A stretch of 64,000 nt of DNA from Chitinophagaceae bacterium UBA7600 (GCA_002478885.1 DLKC01000068.1:59493-123492); one strand, 5' to 3'; shown: positions 7,789-17,131, counted from the stretch's first letter. Made by a program: numbers and translations. Notes: generated from the sequence alone by a model not told the origin.

Positions 7789-8688
7789 TTATTGGAGCAC
7801 CACTTTATAAGTTTCCTTTTTGCCATCCATCGTGAATACGATATTGTATACTCCCGGCATAAGGTCGCCAAGGTGGATATGACCATTATTGAGGCCAACA
7901 TCAGCGCCCATGTCCTGATTCAGCACAAGTTTGCCTTCGCCGCTGAATACTTTCGCATTTAATGTTCCGGTTTTATCGGACCAGAATTGCAGCATCAGAT
8001 GACCGGGAAGGCTTACCGGGTTAGGGCTAATATTCCTGATCAGTTTTGAAGTGACTGCATTATTTTTAAAGGCAATAATCTTCGAGCTTTCCTTTCTTCC
8101 ATCTTTATCAACTATCTCTAGTGAATAATACAAGTAGGGATCGGTTGTGCCAAGATTATTATCGGCAAAGCTGTATTGTTGTACCAATGATGAATTTCCA
8201 ACTGCGTCCACTCTTCCTATCTCTGAAAAGTTTCTTCCGTCGTTACTTCTTTTAATCGCGAAATAACTGGTGTTTTCTTCTTTGGCGGTTACCCATGCAA
8301 GCAATGCTGTATTGAGTTTCGCAGGAGCCGCTGTGAATGAAGTAAGTGTTACCGGAAGAGCGTTCGTAACATTCAGTGTGCCTACCATACCAAAGTCCTG
8401 GTGAGGAGTGCATACGTAATTATAGGTGCCTGCAACGGTTAAGGTATAAGAATAAGTAGTAGTGGTTGATGTAATGTTCTTATCCCAGGATGCTGCACCA
8501 ATAGGAATATTTGTTGAAGTTGTAGTATGAGTGCCACTTGACCATTTCCATTGAATAACATCTCCAACAAGCGCATTTACGTTAGCAGGTGAGAATTGGT
8601 AATTCTTTACTGTAATTACAATGGTGGTCGCCAAGCACGAACAATAAATAAAACAAATTGCAAAGAGGGTGGTAACTATTTTTTTCAT
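7789..8688 (-). CDS. Secreted cupredoxin-domain protein with T9SS sorting tail
   Basis: A 299-residue secreted protein. Residues 1-20 are a signal peptide. Residues about 21-110 are a plastocyanin-like domain: VGDVIQWKWSSGTHT supplies one His ligand, and YVCTPHQDFGMVG supplies Cys, His and Met, the four type 1 copper ligands. A middle segment (residues about 115-205) is a beta-sandwich often preceding sorting domains (TLTSFTAA and FAIKRSNDGRNF). The last 80 residues match a T9SS type A tail (ISPNPVSLPG ... GVYNIVF ... YKVVLQ). Export through T9SS and surface attachment are inferred. It likely carries electrons at the cell surface; no partner is encoded nearby. Confidence 0.88.
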   Translation of the reverse strand: MKKIVTTLFAICFIYCSCLATTIVITVKNYQFSPANVNALVGDVIQWKWSSGTHTTTSTNIPIGAASWDKNITSTTTTYSYTLTVAGTYNYVCTPHQDFGMVGTLNVTNALPVTLTSFTAAPAKLNTALLAWVTAKEENTSYFAIKRSNDGRNFSEIGRVDAVGNSSLVQQYSFADNNLGTTDPYLYYSLEIVDKDGRKESSKIIAFKNNAVTSKLIRNISPNPVSLPGHLMLQFWSDKTGTLNAKVFSGEGKLVLNQDMGADVGLNNGHIHLGDLMPGVYNIVFTMDGKKETYKVVLQ

Positions 8689-8815
8689 ATCGTTATTATT
8701 TTAGGTTAACAATACAAGGAAATTATGATACTATTCTGATATAGCATATTAAAATTATACTTTAAGGAGAATAAACAGCAAAGAAGCGTTAAGTGGTTGC
8801 CTGCAGTTTAATATT

Positions 8816-9757
8816 TTATAATGCAGGCGATGCCTGTAAGTTGGTCGCAGAATTTTTCACAGGCATTAATAATTCAAAACAGTCTTTAATGATGCTGAAG
8901 CCAATCTCTGCGGAAGTCTCAACGGGTTCACCATCGATATGCAGCGGTGCATATTTAAGATTCTTGATGGTGATAGCTGGTGTTTGAAAATAAATGACGT
9001 TTTTCTTTGTCATGTCTTCCACGAACTGCTGCAGGTGATTATTACCGCGCATTTGTTTTAACACCGCAAACGGCAGTTTAGCTTTATTCATTTTTTGAAC
9101 TATAACCACATCAAGTAATCCATCGTTCAAACGGGCCTTTGGTGCGATGGTTACATTATTGCCAAACTGATTACCATTGGCTACGCTGATAAAAAATGCT
9201 TCGGTAAAAAACGTGAGATCGTCGTGAACGAGCTCGAACTGAAAAGGCTGCGCTTTGAAAAAATTAAGTACACTTTGCTGAGTGTATGTTATAAGTCCCC
9301 TTTTTGCTTTGCTGGCAAAATCGTGTGCGACTTTAGCATCGAAACCCAGGCCACTAAGCATGCAGGAAAAATGTTTGTTTACGCTAAAAGCATCTACCTT
9401 TTGGGAGCGGTTTGCAAGGATTACATCTGCCGCTTTCAATAGACTTTTTGATATACCCGCAGCAAATGCGAAACCGTTACCACTTCCAAACGGAATAATA
9501 CCAAATTTCACGGGCTCCTGGTGCAGGGCGTGCACCGCCTGGTTTACTGTACCATCACCGCCAATTATAACAACATCTGATATAGTTTCGCTATGAATTT
9601 TCCCTTTAAGCGCCTCATAATCTCCACGGGCGTTGGTTGGGTAAAACTGGAACGGAATTTTTTTAGCTGTAAAAATCTTTTCTATTTGTTTTAATGCGGC
9701 ATCTTTTTTTGCGCCGCCGGATATAGGGTTCACCAGAAACAGGATATTCCTTTTCAT
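8816..9757 (-). CDS. Diacylglycerol kinase-family lipid kinase
   Basis: A 313-residue cytoplasmic or membrane-associated kinase of the DagK/YegS/sphingosine-kinase superfamily. NPISGG at residues 10-15 begins the N-terminal Rossmann-like domain. VIIGGDGTVNQAVHAL is the nucleotide-binding GGDGT motif, and IPFGSGNGFA is the following conserved loop. The C-terminal beta-sandwich includes ANGNQFGNNVTIAPKARLNDGLLDVV and ends LHIDGEPVE. Members phosphorylate diacylglycerol, sphingoid bases or related lipids. Bacteroidota make sphingolipids, so several substrates are possible and none can be chosen from sequence. Start is the ATG at 9757. Confidence 0.9.
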   Translation of the reverse strand: MKRNILFLVNPISGGAKKDAALKQIEKIFTAKKIPFQFYPTNARGDYEALKGKIHSETISDVVIIGGDGTVNQAVHALHQEPVKFGIIPFGSGNGFAFAAGISKSLLKAADVILANRSQKVDAFSVNKHFSCMLSGLGFDAKVAHDFASKAKRGLITYTQQSVLNFFKAQPFQFELVHDDLTFFTEAFFISVANGNQFGNNVTIAPKARLNDGLLDVVIVQKMNKAKLPFAVLKQMRGNNHLQQFVEDMTKKNVIYFQTPAITIKNLKYAPLHIDGEPVETSAEIGFSIIKDCFELLMPVKNSATNLQASPAL

Positions 9758-9909
9758 ATGGCATGTTAATCTTATTACGGCAATAATATATGGCAGCGCA
9801 AAAATATGGAGTTAGTATATAGCCGGAATTATTTAATGATGACAGGAAACCTTTAGCAATACACCAATAAGGCGTTGCCCAAACCCCGGATGAGCGGTAT
9901 TGAGAAGGC

Positions 9910-9929
9910 CCTGAAGTGTGCGACGCAAA
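9910..9929 (-). repeat. Degenerate dispersed repeat arm, minus orientation
   Basis: AAGTGTGCGACGCAA matches the repeat core for 15 consecutive bases, but the GTAC end and last base are lost. It lies between the lipid kinase and the S74 protein; CCCCGGATG and AGATGCTGACAGCGCC flanks resemble outer parts of better copies. Confidence 0.6.
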
Positions 9930-9973
9930 GATGCTGACAGCGCCTATGCAGCCGATCACCAAAACATAACACT

Positions 9974-10015
9974 AAAAGAAAAGAGCCGCATATTCTTACG
10001 GCTCTTTTCTTTTTT
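9974..10015. terminator. Bidirectional hairpin terminator
   Basis: A 15-bp stem (AAAAGAAAAGAGCCG with CGGCTCTTTTCTTTT) around a 10-nt loop lies 18 nt past the stop of the S74 protein gene. T-runs exist on both strands. Confidence 0.85.
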
Positions 10016-10032
10016 ACAAGGCTTGCTGTGGT

Positions 10033-12042
10033 TTATTTAACGACGAGCATTTTCTTTGTTTCAACGGCTTTACCATCGAGCACCAGTGTATAGGTATATG
10101 TACCAGAACTGAGTGTTGAGGCATCGATATTTAAAACGCCATTGCCGGAGTTATTCAGCGCCACCTGTTTAATAGTTACGCCGGTGTTACTATTTATTAA
10201 CAGTTGCGCTTTTACCACGCCGGCAGGAATAAAGTAACGGATGGTTGTTGTTGCAGACAAAGGATTTGGCACATTCTGTTCGAGCTTTGCGTTGCTGATA
10301 TTAATTGAACTGGCGACACTCGCATCTGCAGTTGCCTGTGTAACTTGTTTGGCCGACAACTTTTCAACAAACTGTGTCAATGCGTCAATCTTTGCAGATT
10401 GTTCTTTGATGATTTTGTCTTGCTCCTGCATGCCTTTAATCATTAATGGTATTAGTTCCGTATAGTTCACCGCTTTCACATCCATGGGTTCGGCAATGGG
10501 CCCTTCCTGCTTTTTTAATTTTCCATCCTTTGTAGGCCCTGTATAAGTTTGCGGAAGACTATTGTCCCTTGTTGTGAACTGCTCCTGCTTTACAATACCC
10601 GGTAATATTTTCTCTACATCCTGTGCCAGCAGCCCGTAGTGGTTACCCGTCGGTAGGTGCATACTGGCGAAAATACCGTCTTTACGGAACTCGTAATTCT
10701 TCGGTTGAAGCCGGTTAATGATGTCCATGGCACCGGCTACATCTTTTATATTTTTCTTAAGCCGGGCATCGGAACTTTGAAACACCCCCGTGGCGTAGAC
10801 ATCGCCGGAGAAATAGCCGGCATACCAGCCTGTAGCGCTCGAAACATATATGCCGCGGTATGCAGACGAAACAAACTTGCCGGCATAACCGCCCGCAACA
10901 GAGCCTGCGCTACTTGAACCATACACTCCTACTCCTGATGTACTTGACCCGTAAACGCCTTGGGTTGCACCAACGCCATATACACCGATGCCATACGAGC
11001 TAAGACCATAAACACCTTCGCCCAAATCGTTATTATAACCATATATACCGGCAAATCCTGCGCCGGTGGAGCCAGCAACACCTACCCCGGTATTGCCATA
11101 GCCCGAAACCCCATTTCCGCTGCCGCCGTCTTCGCCATAAACTCCGGCGCCGTAATTGGCCACACCGTAAACACCAACGCCTGCATAATCGCTTACACCT
11201 TCGATTGCCCGTGCGTTTGATTTTGATACGGCTTTGATCACCGATGCGATAGCAGAGGTGTTACTGTTCATGATATAAATTCCATTATTGTCGCCGGACT
11301 TTACGCTGTATAAAACATTTTTATTCCCAGGGTCCGATACTACGATACCCGTATACAAACCCGCCGCATTTACTTTTAAAACTGCAGTGTCTGCCGCAGT
11401 TCCATTTACGCCAAGAAAGCCGGCGAAGTTGGAAGCTCCCGTTGACTTGATCCTAAGCCGTTCGATATTATTTGTCCTGGCAACAAAATCAACAGCATCT
11501 TTGGTTCCGATAAAATTAGTTAAAGCAGATGTACCGCCGTTTCCGGTAAGGCTCCAGTCGTTAGTCGGTATGGCCGACCATGTGACCGCCCCCAAACCGT
11601 TGGTTGTAAGTACCTGGCCACTTAAGCCATCAGTCGCGGGCAATGTATAAGCCCCGATTTTTAAATTACCAGAGAATACACCGTTGCCATTGTTAGCATT
11701 TACATAAAAACGGGGAACAGCGTTTCCATCGCGAAACTCATATTGCGTTAGGGTAGAATTAAAAAATAGCCCGTAATTAGGATTGCCACTGTAACTAAAT
11801 GCGTATCTATTACCAGCAACGCTATAGCCGGCAGTGCCTGTAAAACTAAGTTGGCCGTTGGTGGCGAATTGGGCATAATTGCCGGCACTTCCAAACCGGG
11901 ATGTACCTATTACCTGTAGACTCGCTGCCGGACTTAATGTACCTATGCCGGTATTACCAGAAGCAGGAAAAATATTCTGTGCGTTTAGCACATAGGTTTT
12001 TGCCGTTATGGCTAAAACAAAAATTAGCATTGACTTTTTCAT
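10033..12042 (-). CDS. Surface protein with S74 intramolecular chaperone and T9SS tail
   Basis: A 669-residue secreted protein. Residues 1-21 are a signal peptide. The next part is Gly/Asn-rich beta structure. Residues about 250-415 hold many GVYG-type short repeats (GVYGVANYGAGVYGEDG and similar), suggesting a beta-helix or fibre. Around residue 425, SSDARLKKNIKD begins a peptidase S74 chaperone domain with the expected Ser-Lys dyad region, ending near YGLLAQDVEKILPGIV. A coiled coil (IKGMQEQDKIIKEQSAKI) follows, and the last 85 residues are a T9SS type A sorting domain. S74 domains trimerise phage tail fibres and cleave themselves off. No phage genes are near, so this looks like a host trimeric surface fibre. 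Function is unproven. Confidence 0.85.
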   Translation of the reverse strand: MKKSMLIFVLAITAKTYVLNAQNIFPASGNTGIGTLSPAASLQVIGTSRFGSAGNYAQFATNGQLSFTGTAGYSVAGNRYAFSYSGNPNYGLFFNSTLTQYEFRDGNAVPRFYVNANNGNGVFSGNLKIGAYTLPATDGLSGQVLTTNGLGAVTWSAIPTNDWSLTGNGGTSALTNFIGTKDAVDFVARTNNIERLRIKSTGASNFAGFLGVNGTAADTAVLKVNAAGLYTGIVVSDPGNKNVLYSVKSGDNNGIYIMNSNTSAIASVIKAVSKSNARAIEGVSDYAGVGVYGVANYGAGVYGEDGGSGNGVSGYGNTGVGVAGSTGAGFAGIYGYNNDLGEGVYGLSSYGIGVYGVGATQGVYGSSTSGVGVYGSSSAGSVAGGYAGKFVSSAYRGIYVSSATGWYAGYFSGDVYATGVFQSSDARLKKNIKDVAGAMDIINRLQPKNYEFRKDGIFASMHLPTGNHYGLLAQDVEKILPGIVKQEQFTTRDNSLPQTYTGPTKDGKLKKQEGPIAEPMDVKAVNYTELIPLMIKGMQEQDKIIKEQSAKIDALTQFVEKLSAKQVTQATADASVASSINISNAKLEQNVPNPLSATTTIRYFIPAGVVKAQLLINSNTGVTIKQVALNNSGNGVLNIDASTLSSGTYTYTLVLDGKAVETKKMLVVK

Positions 12043-12305
12043 GGGGAGTTATTATTTGGTTTGATTAAAAGGTATTTTAATGTTTTTTGATTTGCAAATT
12101 TCTAATTCTGCAACCCCTACAGCAATACCGAATTGTAGGGATGTGTTTAAAAACGGCTGCAAGATCGTCTTGTTCAACACCGTCGTATTACGTACAACTA
12201 CCATTATTAAGCGTGATTTTTCACCGCCTGTTTTACGGCAAAACCAATTGGCTGCAGCAGCATTATTTACTACTATCTTCGCAATAGTCTAAAAGAATTG
12301 CCGCC

Positions 12306-14330
12306 ATGTATTTCGACAGAAAAAACCTCTCCACAGACGAGTTACTTTTCATTTATAAAAAATTGCTGTTACCCAGGCTTATCGAAGAAAAAATGCTTTT
12401 ACTACTCAGGCAGGGGAGGGTAAGTAAATGGTTCAGTGGGATCGGGCAGGAAGCTATTGCGGTTGGGTGTACACTTGCTTTACAAGGTGACGAATGGATA
12501 ATGCCGTTGCATCGAAACCTCGGCGTTTTCAGCAGCCGCAATATGCCATTACATAAATTGTTCATGCAATGGCAGGGCAACAAAGACAGTTATAGCAAAG
12601 GCCGCGAAAGGAGCTTTCATTTCGGTACGAAGGAACATTATATCTGCGGCATGATCTCGCATCTTGGCCCTCAACTCGCAATCGCAGACGGAGTAGCACT
12701 CGCCTATAAACTGAAAAAGGAAAATAAAGTTTCGCTTGCATTTACCGGCGACGGCGGCACCAGCGAAGGCGACTTCCATGAGGCGTTGAACGTGGCCGCG
12801 GTATGGGGCCTTCCGGTAATATTTGTTATTGAAAATAATGGCTATGGATTAAGTACGCCGGTAAACGAACAATACCGTTGCGAAAGCCTTGTTGAGCGTG
12901 CCAAAGGCTATGGAATGGAAGGTGTACGCATCGATGGCAACAATATTCTTTCAGTGCTCGACACTATAAAAGGGGTACGCGATTATTGCATCCGCGAACA
13001 GAAACCATACCTCGTGGAGTGTATGACCTTTCGTATGCGGGGGCACGAAGAAGCCAGTGGTACCAAATATGTTCCGGCAGCATTATTTGAAGAGTGGGGG
13101 CAAAGAGACCCGGTCGCGAATTTCGAAAATTACCTTCTGCAATTCGATATCGCCAATGAACAATTTATTCAGCAAACGAGGGATGAAATAAAACAACTGA
13201 TAGATGATGAATGGAAAATCGCCTTTGCGGCCGATGAAATAAAACCTGATCCGGCAGAAGAACTTGGTGATTTATACGCGCCAAAGCTGGCAATTGAAAA
13301 CAAAAAATTTGAATCAAAAATCTTTGATAGTTCAGTAGCAATTTCAAAAGTCAATACCGTAACCCGTGAGGGCATTCGCTATATAGATGCTATAAAAGAA
13401 GGCCTTCACCAAAGTATGCAGCAACACGATAACCTTGTACTTATGGGGCAGGATATAGCCGAATACGGTGGCGCATTCAAGATAACCGAAGGCTTTGTAA
13501 ACGATTTTGGCAAAGAACGTGTACGCAATACACCCCTTTGTGAAAGTGCAATCGTTGGCAGCGCACTCGGCCTTTCGCTTGAAGGGTTTAAAAGCATGAT
13601 GGAAATGCAGTTTGCCGATTTTGTAACCGTAGGCTTTAACCAGATTATTAACAATCTTGCCAAGATTCACTATCGCTGGGGGCAAAATGCCGACGTGGTC
13701 ATTCGCATGCCATCGGGTGCCGGCGTTGGTGCGGGGCCATTTCATTCTCAAAGTAATGAAGCATGGTTTGTTCATACGCCAGGTTTAAAAGTTGTTTACC
13801 CATCCACACCGTTTGATGCAAAAGGCCTCATCATCGCGGCAATCAATGATCCAAACCCTGTGATTTTTTTTGAACACAAAGCATTGTACAGAAGCGTGAG
13901 TGGCCATGTTCCGGAAGATTACTACGAGGTCGAAATCGGCAAAGCAAAACATGTGCAGGAAGGAACCGACATAAGCATTATTACTTATGGAAGCGGCGTG
14001 CATTGGGCTTTGGAATATGCGCAGCTACATAACGAAATTTCTATCGATATACTTGATCTCCGTACTCTATTACCGCTCGACTACGATGCCATTAAAGCCG
14101 CAGTTGCAAGAACAGGCAAAGTGTTGCTATTGCATGAAGACACGCTCATTGGTGGCATTGGCGGGGAGGTTAGCGCATGGATCAGCGAGCATTGTTTTCA
14201 ACTGCTCGATGCCCCGATTATGCGTTGCGCCTCGCTCGATACGCCTATTCCTTTCAACATGGAATTAGAAAAAATCTTCCTAGCAAAAACAAGATTGCAT
14301 GATTATGTGCAAAGACTAATTCAGTATTAA
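12306..14330 (+). CDS. Fused E1 alpha-beta 2-oxoacid dehydrogenase
   Basis: A 674-residue thiamine-diphosphate enzyme in which the E1 alpha and beta chains of a 2-oxoacid dehydrogenase complex are one polypeptide. The alpha half carries the ThDP motif from Gly148 (GDGGTSEGDFHEA) to IENNGYG. A linker near residues 320-350 leads to the beta half (LMGQDIAEYGGAF, RMPSGAGVGAGPFHSQ, GEVSAWISEH). Members act on branched-chain 2-oxoacids or pyruvate, and such fusions are common in Bacteroidota. Branched-chain oxoacid dehydrogenase is the likelier assignment. E2 and E3 genes are not in the window, so the E1 must assemble with subunits encoded elsewhere. Confidence 0.9.
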   Translation: MYFDRKNLSTDELLFIYKKLLLPRLIEEKMLLLLRQGRVSKWFSGIGQEAIAVGCTLALQGDEWIMPLHRNLGVFSSRNMPLHKLFMQWQGNKDSYSKGRERSFHFGTKEHYICGMISHLGPQLAIADGVALAYKLKKENKVSLAFTGDGGTSEGDFHEALNVAAVWGLPVIFVIENNGYGLSTPVNEQYRCESLVERAKGYGMEGVRIDGNNILSVLDTIKGVRDYCIREQKPYLVECMTFRMRGHEEASGTKYVPAALFEEWGQRDPVANFENYLLQFDIANEQFIQQTRDEIKQLIDDEWKIAFAADEIKPDPAEELGDLYAPKLAIENKKFESKIFDSSVAISKVNTVTREGIRYIDAIKEGLHQSMQQHDNLVLMGQDIAEYGGAFKITEGFVNDFGKERVRNTPLCESAIVGSALGLSLEGFKSMMEMQFADFVTVGFNQIINNLAKIHYRWGQNADVVIRMPSGAGVGAGPFHSQSNEAWFVHTPGLKVVYPSTPFDAKGLIIAAINDPNPVIFFEHKALYRSVSGHVPEDYYEVEIGKAKHVQEGTDISIITYGSGVHWALEYAQLHNEISIDILDLRTLLPLDYDAIKAAVARTGKVLLLHEDTLIGGIGGEVSAWISEHCFQLLDAPIMRCASLDTPIPFNMELEKIFLAKTRLHDYVQRLIQY

Positions 14331-14367
14331 TTTTTGTAGCCGGCTTTAGATTTTCATAGCATCAACT

Positions 14368-14505
14368 GTTGCGTCGCACTCTTGTACTGCAGAACATAAG
14401 TCGGGGAAACCAAAGTCCGAAAGCAGTTTATCGTTGTGGGAATGGCTTTCGGTCCTTTCCGACTTTGCTGAATTTCTGGCTAATTGTACAAGAGTGCGAC
14501 GCAAG
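14368..14505. repeat. Facing pair of dispersed repeat arms
   Basis: Left arm GTTGCGTCGCACTCTTGTAC at 14368-14387 and right arm GTACAAGAGTGCGACGCAAG at 14486-14505 differ only at the last paired base. GCCGGC lies outside left (14339) and AAGCTTAATGC outside right, ending in GCCGGG at 14529. The pair lies between two co-directional genes. Confidence 0.92.
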
Positions 14506-14607
14506 AAAAGCTTAATGCTTATTCAAAAGCCGGGATCAAAAAATATATGCCCAGCATTCGAACAGGTTTCTTTTATACCGAATTTCGTTTTCACAAAATC
14601 TAGACGC

Positions 14608-15390
14608 ATGAAAATAGCTACCTATAATGTGAATGGCGTAAATGGCAGGCTGCCCGTGCTGCTGCGCTGGCTCGAAGAAACCAAGCCTGATATTGCATGC
14701 CTGCAGGAACTGAAAGCACCACAGGAAAATTTTCCCGAACAAGCAATTCTCAATGCCGGTTACGAGGCCATTTGGCACGGGCAAAAAAGCTGGAACGGGG
14801 TGGCCATTTTATCGCGCAATGAAAAACCACAGGAGATTCGCCGTGTATTGCCCGGTGATGAAGAAGACCTTCACAGCCGTTACATTGAAGCCAGTGTAAA
14901 CGGCTTGATCATCGGCTGTCTTTACCTGCCAAATGGCAACCCTGCACCAGGGCCAAAATTCGATTATAAACTACAGTGGTTTGAGCGGTTTACAAAGCAT
15001 GCAGCGCAATTGCTGCAATCGGGCAAGCCCGTTGTACTCACTGGCGATTATAATGTAATGCCAACAGAAAAAGATGTATACAAACCCGAGCGTTGGGTTG
15101 ATGATGCATTGTTCAGGCCGGAAACACGCGCTGCTTTTAAGAAGTTGGTAGATCAGGGTTGGACTGATGCAATAAGAAAATTGTATCCTGATGAAACCAT
15201 CTACACTTTTTGGGATTATTTCAGGAATGCTTACGAGCGCAATGCCGGGCTGCGTATAGATCATTTTTTATTAAGTCCTGCGGTAAGTGACCGACTGCTA
15301 AAAGCCGGCGTAGACCGACAGGTACGTGGCTGGGAAAAAACCAGTGATCACGGGCCGGTATGGATTGAACTTGACTATAAATATATTTAA
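14608..15390 (+). CDS. xth: Exodeoxyribonuclease III-type AP endonuclease
   Basis: A 260-residue enzyme of the ExoIII/APE1 family that cuts DNA at abasic sites and trims 3' ends in base-excision repair. The start block MKIATYNVNGVNGR holds the Asn active-site region, CLQELKA contains the metal-binding Glu34, LTGDYNVMP the Asp-Asn pair, LRIDHFLLS the substrate loop, and SDHGPV the catalytic His. Length matches the family. The frame is open back to 14434 through a repeat pair; the ATG at 14608 is the only start consistent with family alignment. It converges on the cysteine desulfurase gene with 35 nt between stops. Confidence 0.95.
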   Translation: MKIATYNVNGVNGRLPVLLRWLEETKPDIACLQELKAPQENFPEQAILNAGYEAIWHGQKSWNGVAILSRNEKPQEIRRVLPGDEEDLHSRYIEASVNGLIIGCLYLPNGNPAPGPKFDYKLQWFERFTKHAAQLLQSGKPVVLTGDYNVMPTEKDVYKPERWVDDALFRPETRAAFKKLVDQGWTDAIRKLYPDETIYTFWDYFRNAYERNAGLRIDHFLLSPAVSDRLLKAGVDRQVRGWEKTSDHGPVWIELDYKYI

Positions 15391-15425
15391 GTGCTTATAC
15401 GATTTAAGGCCGCCGGTCGTTTGTA

Positions 15426-16616
15426 TTAAGCGATGCTTTCTTTATGCGTTATCCAAAGTGGGTTAAGGGCACGCAGTTTATTTACCGTGCCGGTTACCTG
15501 CTCAATTGCATAGTCGATCTCTTCTTCCGTTGTAAACTTACCCAATCCAAACCGGATAGTACTGTGGGCGAGATCATCATCAACACCCATAGCTTTTAAA
15601 ACATAGCTTGGTTCAATAGATGCAGAAGTGCATGCCGATCCGGATGACACGGCAATGGTTTTACTAAGTGCCATGAGCAGTCCGTCACCTTCTACATATT
15701 TAAAAGAGATATTGCTGACATGAGGCAGGCGTTGTTCTGGATCGCCATTAAGAAAGGTTTCTTCAAGGCCAAGTAAGGCATACTCGAGTTTGTCGCGCAA
15801 AGTTTTCACGCGCAGAAAATCGAATTGCATTTGCAGGCGGCAAATTTCGCACGCTTTGCCTAGGGCTACAATGCCGGGTATGTTAAGGGTTCCACTTCGC
15901 ATGCCTTTTTCGTGTCCGCCGCCGTGGATTTGCGCTGAAAGTTTAACCCGCGGGTTTTTACGGCGTACATATAAAGCACCAACAGCTTTTGGACCGTACA
16001 TTTTGTGAGCGCTTAACGCAAGTATGTCAATGCCATCATCCTGCACATCAACCGGCACTTTTCCTACCGCCTGTGTTGCATCGGTAAAAAATAAGACGTT
16101 ATGCCGTTTTGCGATAGCACTGATTTGCTTTATCGGTTGAAGCACGCCGGTCTCGTTATTCGCATACATGACCGATATCAAAATCGTATTCGTTTTTATG
16201 GCAGACTCAAGTTCGTCGATATTGATAAGCCCATTTGACTGCACGGGGAGGTAAGTCACTTCTGCACCAAGCTTTTCCAGGTAATGGCAAGTATCCAATA
16301 CAGCCTTGTGTTCCGTAATACAGGTGATGATATGATTACCTTTGCCGCTGTACGTTTCAAAAACGCCTTTGATAGCAAGGTTATCAGACTCTGTTGCGCC
16401 GCTCGTGAAAATAATCTCTTTTGTTTCAGCTCCGATTAGTTTTGCAACTTGTTCCCTGGCATATTCAACGGCTTCTTCTGCATACCAGCCAAAAGAATGA
16501 CTGCGGCTGGCTGCATTTCCAAAGTGGACATTAAAGTAGGGAAGCATTGCTTCAAGCACCGCCGGATCAACTGCCGTGGTTGCATTATTGTCTAAATATA
16601 TCGGAAGCTTCAACAT
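15426..16616 (-). CDS. iscS: IscS-like cysteine desulfurase
   Basis: A 396-residue PLP enzyme that takes sulfur from cysteine for iron-sulfur cluster assembly and tRNA thiolation. The PLP lysine is Lys205 in SAHKMYGPK, and the persulfide cysteine is Cys329 in SSGSACTSAS, both at nearly the E. coli IscS positions. The long Cys loop and YVLKAMG put it in group I (IscS/NifS) rather than SufS. The frame is open to 16694, but MLKLPIYLDNNATT at 16616 is the family start, 25 nt below a TAAATTTG box. No iscU or iscA is adjacent. NifS-type naming is an alternative. Confidence 0.93.
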   Translation of the reverse strand: MLKLPIYLDNNATTAVDPAVLEAMLPYFNVHFGNAASRSHSFGWYAEEAVEYAREQVAKLIGAETKEIIFTSGATESDNLAIKGVFETYSGKGNHIITCITEHKAVLDTCHYLEKLGAEVTYLPVQSNGLINIDELESAIKTNTILISVMYANNETGVLQPIKQISAIAKRHNVLFFTDATQAVGKVPVDVQDDGIDILALSAHKMYGPKAVGALYVRRKNPRVKLSAQIHGGGHEKGMRSGTLNIPGIVALGKACEICRLQMQFDFLRVKTLRDKLEYALLGLEETFLNGDPEQRLPHVSNISFKYVEGDGLLMALSKTIAVSSGSACTSASIEPSYVLKAMGVDDDLAHSTIRFGLGKFTTEEEIDYAIEQVTGTVNKLRALNPLWITHKESIA

Positions 16617-16640
16617 GATTTTACTGATAACTGGCTTAAG

Positions 16641-16648
16641 CAAATTTA
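16641..16648 (-). promoter_or_regulatory. -7 promoter box for cysteine desulfurase
   Basis: On the minus strand the sequence reads TAAATTTG, matching TAnnTTTG, 25 nt before the ATG at 16616. It is arranged back to back with the TAACTTTG box serving the divergent epimerase gene. Confidence 0.5.
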
Positions 16649-16666
16649 GACGAAATGGTTTTAGTT

Positions 16667-16674
16667 TAACTTTG
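16667..16674 (+). promoter_or_regulatory. -7 promoter box for methylmalonyl-CoA epimerase
   Basis: TAACTTTG matches TAnnTTTG and lies 52 nt before the ATG at 16727. It diverges from the desulfurase promoter. Confidence 0.45.
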
Positions 16675-16726
16675 TTGTTGCTCAACCCGTACAATCAATT
16701 TTCTCATATCGAAAAACCTTGATACC

Positions 16727-17131
16727 ATGATCAGAACCGAACATATTGGCATTGCCGTAAAAGACCTCTCCCTTTCCATACCATTATTTGAAAAATTATT
16801 GGCATCTCCATGTTATAAAAAAGAAACGGTAGAATCAGAGCATGTGCAGACAGCATTCTTTAAAAAAGGGGACACCAAGATCGAATTACTGGAAAGCCTC
16901 ACTCCCGATGGAGTGATCGCAAAGTTTATAGAAAAAAAAGGCGAGGGTATGCACCACATTGCATTTGAAGTCGAAGATATTGAAGTAGAAATGAAGCGCA
17001 TGGCTGAAGAAGGTTTCCAGTTGCTGAACCAGACACCAAAAAAAGGAGCAGACAATAAATTGGTTTGCTTTCTGCATCCAAAAACAACAAATGGCATTTT
17101 AATTGAATTGTGCCAGGAAATAAAACCGTAA
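16727..17131 (+). CDS. mce: Methylmalonyl-CoA epimerase
   Basis: A 134-residue vicinal-oxygen-chelate enzyme that epimerises the (S) and (R) forms of methylmalonyl-CoA in propionate metabolism, working beside B12-dependent methylmalonyl-CoA mutase. Two beta-alpha-beta-beta-beta modules are visible. The metal ligands lie in EHIGIAV near the N-terminus, in GMHHIAFEV in the middle, and in the C-terminal GILIELCQE. Length is typical. It diverges from the desulfurase gene and converges on a hydrolase. The mutase is not in the window. The organism's B12 uptake operon at 51 kb fits a need for this pathway, which is inference. Confidence 0.93.
   Translation: MIRTEHIGIAVKDLSLSIPLFEKLLASPCYKKETVESEHVQTAFFKKGDTKIELLESLTPDGVIAKFIEKKGEGMHHIAFEVEDIEVEMKRMAEEGFQLLNQTPKKGADNKLVCFLHPKTTNGILIELCQEIKP

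Noticed and set aside
9663..9962. 99-residue minus-strand frame through the repeat at 9910
   Set aside because: It overlaps the secure lipid kinase start and reads through a degenerate repeat; no protein features.
10033..12042. S74 protein taken as a prophage tail fibre
   Set aside because: It has a signal peptide and T9SS tail and no phage genes lie on either side.
14434..14607. N-terminal extension of exonuclease III
   Set aside because: It reads through a repeat pair; the enzyme family starts at MKIATYN.
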